From NCBI GenBank assembly GCA_012518215.1, contig JAAYSV010000020.1:20689-84688 (forward strand): a DNA stretch of 64,000 nt. Direction: 5' to 3'. Positions 19,987 to 28,091 of this stretch are shown in pieces. A model generated the notes under the pieces. The model searched no databases. It had not been told where the DNA came from and saw nothing but the letters and a program-made list of their open reading frames with translations. The position numbers and the translations under genes are program-made. This stretch comes from Bacillota bacterium. Its GTDB lineage: Bacteria; Bacillota; Dethiobacteria; DTU022; PWGO01. Numbering within the stretch: position 1 is the first letter of the stretch; every line of letters begins with the position of its first letter.

Positions 19987-20904
19987 TTGCAGCAAGGAAA
20001 CACAGATGCTTTGAAAGACAGGATCCAGCAACTTAAAAAGCAGCGGAATGCTGTAATATTGGCTCATAATTACCAGATTGGCGAGGTACAGGATATAGCC
20101 GATTTCGTGGGTGATTCCCTTGATCTGAGTCACAGGGCAGCAGAGGCAGATGCGGAGACGATAGTTTTTTGCGGGGTTCATTTCATGGCTGAAAGTGCGG
20201 CTATGCTCGCTCCGGAAAAAACGGTGCTCCTGCCGGAGGCGCTTGCGGATTGCCCTCTGGCCAACATGGTTACCGGGCCGCAGTTGAAGAAAGTGCGGCA
20301 GCGCTACCCGGGTGTTCCCGTGGTAACCTACATCAATTCCACGGCCGAGGTCAAAGCGGAAAGCGATATCTGCTGTACTTCTGCAAATGCAATTGAAGTT
20401 GTCAATTCTTTGCGGGAAGAGCGGGTTCTGTTCGTACCGGACAAGAATCTGGGCGGATACGTTTCTCGTTTCACTTCCAAAGAGGTTATTCTATGGCATG
20501 GATACTGTATCACGCATCACAGGGTAACTTTGCGGGATATCGAAAAAGCCCGCCGCGATCATCCAGGTGCCCCGATTATCGTTCATCCCGAATGTCCGCC
20601 TGAAGTGAGCATCAATGCCGATCAGGTTTTATCGACGGGAGGCATGGTAGATTTTGTAGCCCGGACGGGAGAGAAGAAATTGGTCATCGGCACGGAAGTG
20701 GGCTTGCTTTACCGTTTGAAGAAAGAAAACCCGGAAAAAGAATTTTATCTTCTCTCGCCGGGCCTGCTCTGCCCCAACATGAAATACACCACGCTGCACA
20801 AAGTGGCTCATGCACTGGAACACATGGAAACGGTAATCTCCGTTCCGGAGGAAATCCGCAAGGAGGCTGTCGTCTCCCTGGCGCGCATGCTTGAGGTCAG
20901 ATGA
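19987..20904 (+). CDS. nadA: Quinolinate synthase A
   Basis: Condenses iminoaspartate with dihydroxyacetone phosphate to quinolinate, the precursor of NAD, using an oxygen-sensitive [4Fe-4S] cluster. The 305-residue protein has AHNYQIGEVQDIADFVGDSL, GVHFMAE, TYINSTAEVKA, CCTSANA, HPECPPEV and PGLLCPNMKYTTL, all typical of NadA. Cysteines in several of these motifs are the candidate cluster ligands. TTG 19987 is chosen because GGAGG lies eight bases upstream and the upstream ATG falls at the promoter edge. nadC follows, but the usual nadB is missing between them. Confidence 0.97.
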   Translation: MQQGNTDALKDRIQQLKKQRNAVILAHNYQIGEVQDIADFVGDSLDLSHRAAEADAETIVFCGVHFMAESAAMLAPEKTVLLPEALADCPLANMVTGPQLKKVRQRYPGVPVVTYINSTAEVKAESDICCTSANAIEVVNSLREERVLFVPDKNLGGYVSRFTSKEVILWHGYCITHHRVTLRDIEKARRDHPGAPIIVHPECPPEVSINADQVLSTGGMVDFVARTGEKKLVIGTEVGLLYRLKKENPEKEFYLLSPGLLCPNMKYTTLHKVAHALEHMETVISVPEEIRKEAVVSLARMLEVR

Positions 20905-21057
20905 GGGTTCACCGATCTGGCATCTGCATGTTGCAAGGCGGTTGTTCCGGGGAACGGAAAGGTTTGATGGAGGGGCAGTTTTTTTGTATGTATGCTGATG
21001 TAAAAGCATGACAATGTTGATTCATGATACATTTTTTGTTTGGAGGAGCAGAAGAAA

Positions 21058-21906
21058 ATGATTCTTACCCCATGGGCCAGAGAGATAATGGAGCTTGCCT
21101 TGAAGGAAGATATCGGGGGCGGAGATTATACCACCTCGCTTATCGTGCCTCCAGAAAAAGTGGGCGATGCAGAGATAATCACCCGCGAGGACGGTGTTAT
21201 TGCCGGGCTGGAAGTTTGCAAAGGAGTTTTCAAAATGGTGGACGAGAGAATTGATTTCAATTCCCGTGTTACCGATGGGGATTCCGTGAGCAGGGGAGCG
21301 GTGATTGCCGAGATTGACGGCCCGGTGCAACCGATAATGATGGCGGAAAGAACGGCATTGAATTTTCTGCAGCGTCTCTCGGGCATTGCCACATTGACGA
21401 GGATATGGACCGAGAGGATCAAGAATCATGCTGTCTTTCTTCTGGATACCCGCAAAACATCCCCCGGTCTGCGCTATCTTGAAAAATATGCGGTCATGGT
21501 GGGCGGGGGACGGAACCATCGCCTGGGTCTTTCAGGGGGGATCGTCATCAAGGAAAATCATATTGCCGCTGCCGGGGGAATCAGTGCTGCCGTGAAGAGA
21601 GCAGTGATGAAGGCCCCGATAACGCTGAAGATAGAAGTCGAGGTTACCGATCTGGATGAATTTCGTGAAGCCCTGGATGCCGGGGCAGACCTGATCATGC
21701 TAGACAATATGGATCCGGAAACGATCAGGGAGGCGGTCAAGATAAATGCCGGGCGCGTCCTTCTGGAAGCCTCGGGTGATATCTCCGAAGCACGACTGGA
21801 AGAATATGCCCGGACCGGGGTTGATTTTATCTCCAGCGGAGCACTCACACATTCCTTCAAATCTTTGAATCTTAGCCTTCTGACTAAAAACATCGATCAA
21901 GGTTAA
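21058..21906 (+). CDS. nadC: Nicotinate-nucleotide pyrophosphorylase (quinolinate phosphoribosyltransferase)
   Basis: Converts quinolinate and PRPP to nicotinate mononucleotide, CO2 and pyrophosphate. The 282-residue protein has LKEDIGGGDYTT near the start, ERTALNFLQRLSGIATLT, LDTRKTSPGLRYLEKYAV with active-site Arg and Lys, NHRLGLSGGIVIKENHI, LDNM, and EASGDISEARLEEYARTGVDFIS at the C-terminal barrel end. ATG 21058 has GGAGGAG about nine bases upstream; a TTG within that ribosome site is rejected. It follows nadA after about 150 bases in which no gene was seen. Confidence 0.97.
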   Translation: MILTPWAREIMELALKEDIGGGDYTTSLIVPPEKVGDAEIITREDGVIAGLEVCKGVFKMVDERIDFNSRVTDGDSVSRGAVIAEIDGPVQPIMMAERTALNFLQRLSGIATLTRIWTERIKNHAVFLLDTRKTSPGLRYLEKYAVMVGGGRNHRLGLSGGIVIKENHIAAAGGISAAVKRAVMKAPITLKIEVEVTDLDEFREALDAGADLIMLDNMDPETIREAVKINAGRVLLEASGDISEARLEEYARTGVDFISSGALTHSFKSLNLSLLTKNIDQG

Positions 21907-21910
21907 ACTT

Positions 21911-21989
21911 AAATATAGCGCGAACCGAATCATACGGTGTGGCCCGTGACAACATGGGCGAATTCCGTATTTCGGGGATCGCTATATTT
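21911..21989 (+). repeat. Long imperfect inverted repeat between nadC and ku
   Basis: Outer arms AAATATAGCG (21911-21920) and GCTATATTT (21981-21989) match. Inside them are further complementary blocks CCGAAT/CATACGG against CCGTAT/TTCGG. The apical part holds GCCC and GGGC that can pair again. The transcript could fold into one long branched hairpin, followed by a loose T-rich run. A terminator of nadC, a leader structure for ku, or a small mobile repeat are all possible. Confidence 0.6.
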
Positions 21990-22052
21990 TGCTTTGTGGG
22001 GGCTTCCCCCCGGGATTGAATGTAAACTTCAATGAACAAAGGAGTGTTTGTA

Positions 22053-22871
22053 GTGCGCCCGCTGTGGAAAGGATCGATCAGTTTCGGATTGGTCAATATA
22101 CCCGTAAAGCTATATACTGCAACCCGGAAAAAAACGGTGCAATTCAGGCAACTTCACGAAAAATGTCTGACCCCCCTGGAATACAAAAGATTTTGCCCCC
22201 GCTGCCAGAAGGAAGCTGCTTACGGGGAGATCGTCAAGGGTTATGAATACGACCGGGATCGGTTCGTGATCATCAAAGAGGAAGATCTGGCCAAAATACC
22301 GGACAAAACCACAAAAACAATCGACATCGTGGATTTTGTTGAATTGTCGGAAATTGATCCCTTGTATTATAACCAGGCTTATTATTTGACACCAACGGAG
22401 ATGGGAGAAAAAGCATACAACCTTCTGCAGGAGTCAATGAGGGAGACGGGGAAAATTGCCGTTGCGCGCCTGACCATCAGGTCGAAGCATTCTCTGGCCG
22501 TGATCCGTACTTACGAGGATATTCTCTCCCTGGAGACAATGTTTTACCCGGATGAGGTGCGTGACACGGCAGAGTTGCCATCGTGGAACCGGGAGATTGA
22601 AATTCACGAACAAGAATTGAAGATGGCCAGGGAATTGATTGAAAAGCTTACCGCTCCTTTTGATCCGGGACAGTATGTGGATGAATACAGGAAGGCCTTG
22701 CTGGAAATCATCGAAGCCAAGGTTGCCGGCGAGGAAATTGCCATCGTGGAATCTGCCGAAGGAGGGCGTGTTACCGATCTGGTCGAAGCCCTTCAGGCCA
22801 GTTTGGAAGTTGCGGCCGGAGAAGAGGAGGAGGCTGGCAAAAAGGAACCGACGGGGGTGGGCCGTGCTTGA
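22053..22871 (+). CDS. ku: Ku protein, non-homologous end joining
   Basis: Bacterial Ku forms a homodimeric ring on double-strand break ends and recruits LigD. The 272-residue protein begins RPLWKGSISFGLVNIPVKLY, the invariant bacterial Ku start, and continues with the beta-barrel core (CPRCQKEA, IVKGYEYDRDRFVII, IDIVDFVELSEIDPLYY). A C-terminal helical and Glu/Lys-rich tail is the region that contacts LigD in relatives. GTG 22053 has GGAG eight bases upstream; an ATG at 22032 precedes the ribosome site. It overlaps the ligase gene by eight bases, showing one operon. Confidence 0.97.
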   Translation: MRPLWKGSISFGLVNIPVKLYTATRKKTVQFRQLHEKCLTPLEYKRFCPRCQKEAAYGEIVKGYEYDRDRFVIIKEEDLAKIPDKTTKTIDIVDFVELSEIDPLYYNQAYYLTPTEMGEKAYNLLQESMRETGKIAVARLTIRSKHSLAVIRTYEDILSLETMFYPDEVRDTAELPSWNREIEIHEQELKMARELIEKLTAPFDPGQYVDEYRKALLEIIEAKVAGEEIAIVESAEGGRVTDLVEALQASLEVAAGEEEEAGKKEPTGVGRA

Positions 22872-23826
22872 TCTTTGTTCTCCCTTGCAGCAGTTCTTTC
22901 CCCGGGTCAGGCCGATGGAACCGACCAGCGCTTCGCGGCCTGTCAAGGAGCCCGGCTATGTATCACAGATCAAATGGGATGGTGTACGTATCCTGGCTTT
23001 TGTAACTGCTGACGGAGTCAGGTTGCAAAACCGCGGAGGAGGGGAACGTACGCGGCAATACCCTGAATTCCAGATTCTGAAGGAGGTGGTGGGGTCGGGG
23101 GAGGCACTGATTGATGGGGAGGCGGTGGCCCTGGAAGCGGGTTATCCACGTTTTTCACGCATCATGGAAAGGGATTCCCTTCAGCATGAGAACAGGATCA
23201 AACGGCTTTCCCGCCACCGCCCATGTACCTACTGCATCTTCGATCTCCTTTTCTGGAGGGGGGAAGACCTGACCGGTTTCCCGTTAAACCACCGTCAGGA
23301 TGTGTTGAACGAGGCTTTCGGAAGCCTGCAGGGAGAACCGACAGTTTATTTGAATGAAAACTATGAAGATGGGGAGTTGTTGTTCCAACAGGTGTCCGAC
23401 CGGAATCTGGAAGGTATAGTGGCCAAGGATATTCACAGCCCTTACCTGATCGGGCGCAAATCTTCAAGCTGGCGGAAGGTCAAACCCAGGCGCAGGCAGC
23501 TTTCCGTGGTGGTGGGTCTGGCCTTCAGGGGAGGGTTGGTGAGTTCTCTATTGCTGGGGGCTTACCATGATGGGGAGTTGCGCTATATAGGCCGGGCGGG
23601 GTCAGGTTTAAATACGGAAATGGCCAGGGAATTGCGCAAGGCCGGGGAGATACTCGGTGTCCCCGAACCTTTATTTGTCAACCCGCCCTGCCCGGGGGAA
23701 GTGGCCTGGCTCAGGCCCTTCCTGACCGTCGAAATTGAATTCATGGAATGGACGGAAAACTTGAAAATGAGGGCACCGGTTGTCATTGGATTTTCAAAAT
23801 CCAGGCCTGAAGAAGCAATCTATTGA
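22864..23826 (+). CDS. ligD: ATP-dependent DNA ligase, LigD ligase domain as a separate protein
   Basis: A 320-residue ATP-dependent ligase that seals breaks held by Ku. The adenylation Lys lies in QIKWDGVRIL (motif KxDG), followed by LIDGEAVAL (motif III-like), LEGIVAKD (motif IV) and SSWRKVKP (motif V), then an OB-fold C-terminus with VEIEFMEWT. The MEPTSA start is typical of LigD ligase modules. There is no fused polymerase or phosphoesterase domain. The GTG start lies inside the end of ku behind a G-rich ribosome site. The next gene encodes the polymerase module separately. Confidence 0.93.
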   Translation: MLDLCSPLQQFFPRVRPMEPTSASRPVKEPGYVSQIKWDGVRILAFVTADGVRLQNRGGGERTRQYPEFQILKEVVGSGEALIDGEAVALEAGYPRFSRIMERDSLQHENRIKRLSRHRPCTYCIFDLLFWRGEDLTGFPLNHRQDVLNEAFGSLQGEPTVYLNENYEDGELLFQQVSDRNLEGIVAKDIHSPYLIGRKSSSWRKVKPRRRQLSVVVGLAFRGGLVSSLLLGAYHDGELRYIGRAGSGLNTEMARELRKAGEILGVPEPLFVNPPCPGEVAWLRPFLTVEIEFMEWTENLKMRAPVVIGFSKSRPEEAIY

Positions 23827-23880
23827 AATTCCGCGTTTCCTTGCCGGAGTTGGGGGGAGGGAGTAGATATATCATCGACT

Positions 23881-24759
23881 TTGAAGGTAGGCAGACGCCT
23901 GGTCAGAGTCAGCAATCTGGAAAGAATGCTCTGGCCGGAGTCGGGGCTTACCAAGTATGATCTGATCTCCTACCTGATCTCCATTGCCCCATTCATGATT
24001 CCATATTTGAGGAACCGCCCCCTGGTTCTGCGTCGTTTCCCCGCAGGTATTGACAAAAAGGGCTTTTATCAGAAAAATTGCCCCCCCGGTGCACCCCGCT
24101 GGGTTGAAACATTCCGGGTTTTGCATCGAGGTGACAGGATCACCGATTATATCATGGTTGACAATGTGGAGACACTGGTCTGGATAGGCAATCAGGCTGC
24201 AATAGAAATCCATCCCTGGCTTTCGGAACGGGATCGCCTTGACAGTCCCGATTTTGCTGTCTTTGATCTCGATCCCATGGAAAAATCCACTTTCACCGAT
24301 GTATTGGAAGTGGCCCGGGCATTGCATGAATGTCTGGCTGATTTTCAAATGCGGGGATACCCAAAAACTTCGGGCGCCACGGGAGTACAGGTGTTTGTTC
24401 CTGTTTACCCGCTATATTCCTACGAAACGGTGCGGAATTTTGTCAAGGGCGTTTGCAAGCAGATAAACAGGGCCTACCCTGAAAAGACAACCCTGGAACG
24501 GAAAATAGAGAAACGTGAAGGCAAGCTCTACCTCGATTATCTCCAGAATGGGAAGGGCAAAACCCTGGTCTCTCCATACAGCCCCCGCCCCCTTCCCGGA
24601 GCTCCCGTGTCCATGCCCCTGTCCTGGGATGAAATCGAGGAAGGAAGGGTTCTTCCCGGGGATTTCACGATCGGCAACTGCTTCGAGACTGTGAGGGAAC
24701 GAGCTGAATATTTTGCGGGTTCGTTGACCGACCGTCAGTTTTTGCCACAGATTTCCTGA
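23881..24759 (+). CDS. ligD: LigD-type primase-polymerase, separate protein
   Basis: A 292-residue archaeo-eukaryotic primase family polymerase, equivalent to the LigD PolDom that fills gaps and adds ribonucleotides during end joining. It has VSNLERMLWPESGLTKYDLI at the start, PLVLRRFPAGIDKKGFYQKN, the metal-binding Asp pair FDLDP (Asp129 and Asp131), TSGATGVQVFVP and SPYSPRPLPGAPVSMPL, all standard for this family. In the second motif Gln stands where many relatives have His. The TTG start is uncertain because the best purine-rich stretch (GGAGGGAG) is about 17 bases away. It completes a ku-ligase-polymerase set; no 3'-phosphoesterase domain is present. Confidence 0.92.
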   Translation: MKVGRRLVRVSNLERMLWPESGLTKYDLISYLISIAPFMIPYLRNRPLVLRRFPAGIDKKGFYQKNCPPGAPRWVETFRVLHRGDRITDYIMVDNVETLVWIGNQAAIEIHPWLSERDRLDSPDFAVFDLDPMEKSTFTDVLEVARALHECLADFQMRGYPKTSGATGVQVFVPVYPLYSYETVRNFVKGVCKQINRAYPEKTTLERKIEKREGKLYLDYLQNGKGKTLVSPYSPRPLPGAPVSMPLSWDEIEEGRVLPGDFTIGNCFETVRERAEYFAGSLTDRQFLPQIS

Positions 24760-24834
24760 TTCAGCAGATTTTTATTATCAGAACGGCTGAAGAAAGTAAT
24801 AATCGTCCGCCCGTTCAATATCAATTTAATACAA

Positions 24835-24863
24835 TTCATTTTACCGGCCGGCTGTGATATAAT
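24835..24863 (+). promoter_or_regulatory. Promoter for the MgtC-like gene
   Basis: TTCATT, a 17-base spacer and a perfect TATAAT preceded by TG one base away (extended -10, TGATATAAT). The gene starts about 35 bases downstream. Confidence 0.65.
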
Positions 24864-24898
24864 TATCACAATAACCAATTTTAGAAGGAGGGCAGCAA

Positions 24899-25648
24899 AT
24901 GATTCCTGAATTGAGTATTTTTGAAATAGCCCTCAGGCTATTTATTGCTGTCCTTATGGGTGGCCTGATCGGATTTGAAAGGGAAATAAGCAACCGACCC
25001 GCAGGTTTCCGGACGCATATTCTGGTTTGTGTAGGTTCGGCACTGATCATGATGGTCTCGGTTTACGGTTTCTACTGTCCGGGGGTCGAAAACCTATTTT
25101 TACGGCAGGATCCCGGGAGAATGGCAGCCGGCGTGGTTACTGGCATCGGGTTTCTGGGCGCAGGGACGATCATTCAACATCGTGGTAATATCAAGGGGTT
25201 GACGACTGCAGCCGGAATATGGGTGGTTTCCGGGATCGGATTGGCTATTGGGGTTGGTTACTGGAAGGCGGCAATGGTGGCCACGATTTTTGTGCTACTG
25301 AGCCTTTATGTACTCAACAAGGTTGACAATGTCTATCTTTCGCGTCACAAGTACAAGATCCTTTCTATCAAAGCTATAGATCAGATTGCGCTGCTTAGCA
25401 AAATTAGCGGTGTTCTCGGGGAACACCATATGAATATCAAGAAAATCAATATTTCCCAGGCCGAATTCATCAAGACATACAATTCCGATGTGATCATGAT
25501 CGATTTCACTCTTGAAGCTCCCGTTTACATTGATTATCAGGAGTTTTATCGTCGCCTGGTGGCCATCAACGGTGTTCTGGAAATATCCTGGCAAGGCGAA
25601 GATGTGTTTGTTTCATCGTCATCATCAGCATCATCACTTTTCAGCTGA
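24899..25648 (+). CDS. MgtC/SapB family membrane protein with C-terminal ACT-like domain
   Basis: A 249-residue protein. The N-terminal about 140 residues contain four to five membrane segments and the MgtC signature GGLIGFEREISNRPAGFRTH, with GVVTGIGFLGAGTI and GLTTAAGIWV. The C-terminal about 90 residues are soluble and look like a small ligand-binding ACT-type domain. MgtC proteins help cells survive low Mg2+ and, in pathogens, modulate the F-type ATPase; the role in this organism is unknown. The extreme C-terminus is a run of Ser residues encoded by TCN and AGC repeats. AGAAGGAGG precedes the ATG. It appears to be a single-gene unit. Confidence 0.9.
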   Translation: MIPELSIFEIALRLFIAVLMGGLIGFEREISNRPAGFRTHILVCVGSALIMMVSVYGFYCPGVENLFLRQDPGRMAAGVVTGIGFLGAGTIIQHRGNIKGLTTAAGIWVVSGIGLAIGVGYWKAAMVATIFVLLSLYVLNKVDNVYLSRHKYKILSIKAIDQIALLSKISGVLGEHHMNIKKINISQAEFIKTYNSDVIMIDFTLEAPVYIDYQEFYRRLVAINGVLEISWQGEDVFVSSSSSASSLFS

Positions 25649-25829
25649 GAAGGATGCCCCTTTTGAATCATTTATCTTTCTACAACCTGACATCAACATT
25701 GCCAACTGTCAATTTTTGATCCCAGGATGAAATGAAGAGATATTTGCAGCAAATCAAGGAAATACGAGCTTAAAGCCGCCAGTACGGTAACCTCGGTTGA
25801 TGTGATGCTTCAGGTAGTTCAAAAAAAAC

Positions 25830-25860
25830 TTGTGTAAATTGATCTGTTTTGGGGTATAAT
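25830..25860 (+). promoter_or_regulatory. Promoter for ctsR-mcsA-mcsB-clpC
   Basis: A perfect TATAAT at 25855-25860 with TTGTGT 19 bases upstream. The spacing is long, so strength may be modest. The CtsR operator begins only eight bases after the -10, so CtsR binding would block RNA polymerase. Confidence 0.65.
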
Positions 25861-25868
25861 AAAGTGAA

Positions 25869-25885
25869 GGTCAGTAAAGGTCAAA
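25869..25885 (+). promoter_or_regulatory. CtsR operator
   Basis: GGTCAGTAAAGGTCAAA is two GGTCAAA-type heptamers in direct repeat separated by three bases, matching the known CtsR box GGTCAAA-NAN-GGTCAAA. The second half is perfect and the first has two mismatches. Its place at the transcription start of ctsR itself indicates autorepression of the whole operon, released by heat or McsB. Confidence 0.88.
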
Positions 25886-25908
25886 CGGGAAAGTAGGGTG
25901 CATAATCT

Positions 25909-26373
25909 ATGCTTACCATAGCGGATTATATCGAGGATTATATAAAAAAACTACTCTCTCTCAGTGTTGGCCAATGGGTCATTATCCAGAGGGGAGAATT
26001 GGCAGGAAAATTTAACTGTGTTCCTTCGCAGATAAATTATGTATTGTCAACAAGATTTACACCGGAGAGAGGATACATGGTTGAAAGCAGGAGAGGGGGA
26101 CGGGGTTACATCAGGATCATGAAGGTAAAACCTCTTTCCCGGGACTGGGTCAGCAGTTTTGAAAGGGAAGGTCTTGATTTTCGTCAAGCTGGTGACCTGT
26201 TGAAACGGTGGCATGATGAAAAATTTATCTCGCGCCGCGAGGCGGCCATGATTGACAGTGTAATGAAAGATGAAATATTCAGCGGCCTTCCCATCGATGA
26301 ACGACAGAAAAAAATAATGGTCAAAAGATTGCTGAAGAACATGATCATGGCCATTTTGAAAGATGATCAATAG
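25909..26373 (+). CDS. ctsR: CtsR, class III heat-shock repressor
   Basis: Dimeric repressor of clp genes. The 154-residue protein has the N-terminal winged helix-turn-helix (IADYIEDYIKKLL, then FNCVPSQINYVLSTRFTPERGY) and a helical C-terminal domain (REAAMIDSVMKDEIFSGLP) that contacts McsB. The wing loop reads VESRRGGRGYIRI. In Bacillus this glycine-rich loop (Arg62, Gly63-Gly66) senses temperature and is normally four glycines; here position 65 is Arg. A CtsR box lies in its own promoter. Confidence 0.97.
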   Translation: MLTIADYIEDYIKKLLSLSVGQWVIIQRGELAGKFNCVPSQINYVLSTRFTPERGYMVESRRGGRGYIRIMKVKPLSRDWVSSFEREGLDFRQAGDLLKRWHDEKFISRREAAMIDSVMKDEIFSGLPIDERQKKIMVKRLLKNMIMAILKDDQ

Positions 26374-26388
26374 TGAAGGAGGGTTATC

Positions 26389-26943
26389 ATGCTCTGTCAG
26401 GAATGCAACCAGCAGAAAGCAACGGTTTTCATCACCAGGATCGTCAATGGTCTTAGAACAGATCTGCATCTTTGTGAACGATGTGCCCGCGCCAAGGGGG
26501 ATCTTGATTTTTCTTTTGAACCAAAATTCACGCTGAAAAACTTTTTTGCCAGTTTTCTGAGTGAACCGTGGGCAGCCAAAAAAGATAAAGAGGCAGTGCA
26601 TCCGGCCAAAGTACAGTGTTCAAATTGCGCTTTGACTTTTGCCCAATTCAGCCAGATCGGCAGGTTCGGTTGTAGCAGTTGTTACCATTCCTTCGGGGAT
26701 GAGAAGCTCCAACCGTTATTCCGTCGGATCCATGGCAATATAGATCATGTAGGTAAAGTTCCCCGCCGCATAGGGGGAACGACCAGAATCAAGCGGGAAA
26801 TCGGTGATCTCAGAAAACAGCTGCAACAGTTCATCCACCTGGAGGAATATGAAAAAGCAGCTGCCATACGGGATCAGATACGGGTTCTGGAAAATGCATT
26901 GCAAAAAAAAGAGCAGGAAAGGGGTGATGGCCATGAAGAATGA
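26389..26943 (+). CDS. mcsA: McsA, zinc-binding activator of the arginine kinase McsB
   Basis: A 184-residue protein with four CxxC pairs (CQEC, CERC, CSNC, CSSC) that bind zinc, and a C-terminal UVR-type helical hairpin (EIGDLRKQLQQFIHLEEYEKA). McsA stimulates the protein-arginine kinase McsB and links it to ClpC. AAGGAGGG precedes the ATG. Its end overlaps the start of mcsB, the usual operon order. Confidence 0.95.
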   Translation: MLCQECNQQKATVFITRIVNGLRTDLHLCERCARAKGDLDFSFEPKFTLKNFFASFLSEPWAAKKDKEAVHPAKVQCSNCALTFAQFSQIGRFGCSSCYHSFGDEKLQPLFRRIHGNIDHVGKVPRRIGGTTRIKREIGDLRKQLQQFIHLEEYEKAAAIRDQIRVLENALQKKEQERGDGHEE

Positions 26944-27991
26944 GAAGACGCAATTTGTCAGCCATTGGATGGAGGGCAATGGCCCTTACGCCGAGGCGGC
27001 AATAAGTTCGCGTGTACGATTGGCCAGAAATATCAAAAATACTCCTTTTCCCTATCTGGCTTCCGATGCCCAGACACTTGAAGTCCAGGGGTTGGTTGTC
27101 GATGCGGTCAAGGATCAGGACGATTTCAAAGATTTTCTCCTGATCAAGATGGATGAAGTGAGCACCCTGGTGAAACAGGTTATGGTCGAAAAACATCTTA
27201 TCAGCCCGCTTCTGGCCAAGGAATCTCACAACAGTGCATTATTTTTGCGCAAGGATGAGGCTGTAGGGGTAATGATCAATGAAGAGGACCATGTTCGCAT
27301 TCAGAGTGTTTTCCCCGGGCTTCAGCTGGAAAGGGCATGGGAAGAAGCTGATTTGTATGACAATGCTCTCGAGGAGAAGTTGAATTATTCCTTCCACGAG
27401 CGCTATGGTTATCTGACTTCCTGCCCTACCAACGTGGGAACCGGTTTGAGGGCCTCGGTCATGCTACATCTGCCAGCCTTGATTATCACCAAACAGTTTA
27501 ACCGGATCCTGGGAGCTCTTTCCCAGGTGGGCCTGGCGGTAAGGGGGCTGTACGGGGAGGGTACCGAAATTATTGGCAACCTGGTGCAGTTGTCCAACCA
27601 GATAACCCTCGGCCAATCAGAACAGGAGATAATCAGAAATCTGTTCAGTGTTACCCGCCAGGTTATCGAACAGGAGAATGCTGCCTGCCAGTCGTTGTTG
27701 AATCATAACCGGGAGAAAATTGCTGATCGCGGTTCAAGGGCGCTGGGGATTTTGAAGCATGCCCGTATCATCAGCAGTCAGGAAGCGATGCAGCTTATTT
27801 CTGATATCAGGCTGGGATACGAACTGGGCCTCATATCGGGGGGGATCAATCGCAAATTGCTCAACGAGCTGCTTATTGTGATCAGGCCTGCCTGTTTGCA
27901 GATCATTGCTGACGGGGAACTGAATGCCCGGGAAAGGGATGAGGAGAGGGCAAAGCAGCTGAGAGAACGGTTGAAGGAAATCAAGGTATAA
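26933..27991 (+). CDS. mcsB: McsB, protein-arginine kinase
   Basis: Phosphorylates arginines on CtsR and on misfolded proteins, marking them for ClpCP. The 352-residue protein belongs to the guanido-kinase fold: SSRVRLARNI near the start, the active-site loop SCPTNVGTGLRAS with Cys164, RGLYGEGTEIIGN and QLSNQITLGQSEQEI. The C-terminal arginine-phosphate receptor region is retained in length. ATG 26933 lies within the end of mcsA behind AGGAAAGGGG; ATG 26927, two codons earlier, is also possible. Confidence 0.96.
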   Translation: MKNEKTQFVSHWMEGNGPYAEAAISSRVRLARNIKNTPFPYLASDAQTLEVQGLVVDAVKDQDDFKDFLLIKMDEVSTLVKQVMVEKHLISPLLAKESHNSALFLRKDEAVGVMINEEDHVRIQSVFPGLQLERAWEEADLYDNALEEKLNYSFHERYGYLTSCPTNVGTGLRASVMLHLPALIITKQFNRILGALSQVGLAVRGLYGEGTEIIGNLVQLSNQITLGQSEQEIIRNLFSVTRQVIEQENAACQSLLNHNREKIADRGSRALGILKHARIISSQEAMQLISDIRLGYELGLISGGINRKLLNELLIVIRPACLQIIADGELNARERDEERAKQLRERLKEIKV

Positions 27992-28091
27992 AAGGAATGA
28001 ATATAGATTGTCAACTTGCATTTCTGGTTGTCCAGGCATGGGCCCGGGAATCTTGCAAATAAAAAAATATATTACAGGGGAGTGAAAAAAT

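Noticed and set aside
21965..21990. Sigma-G promoter for ku
   Set aside because: A CGAATT element at about 17 bases from CTATATT was considered. The -10 match is poor and both lie inside the inverted repeat.
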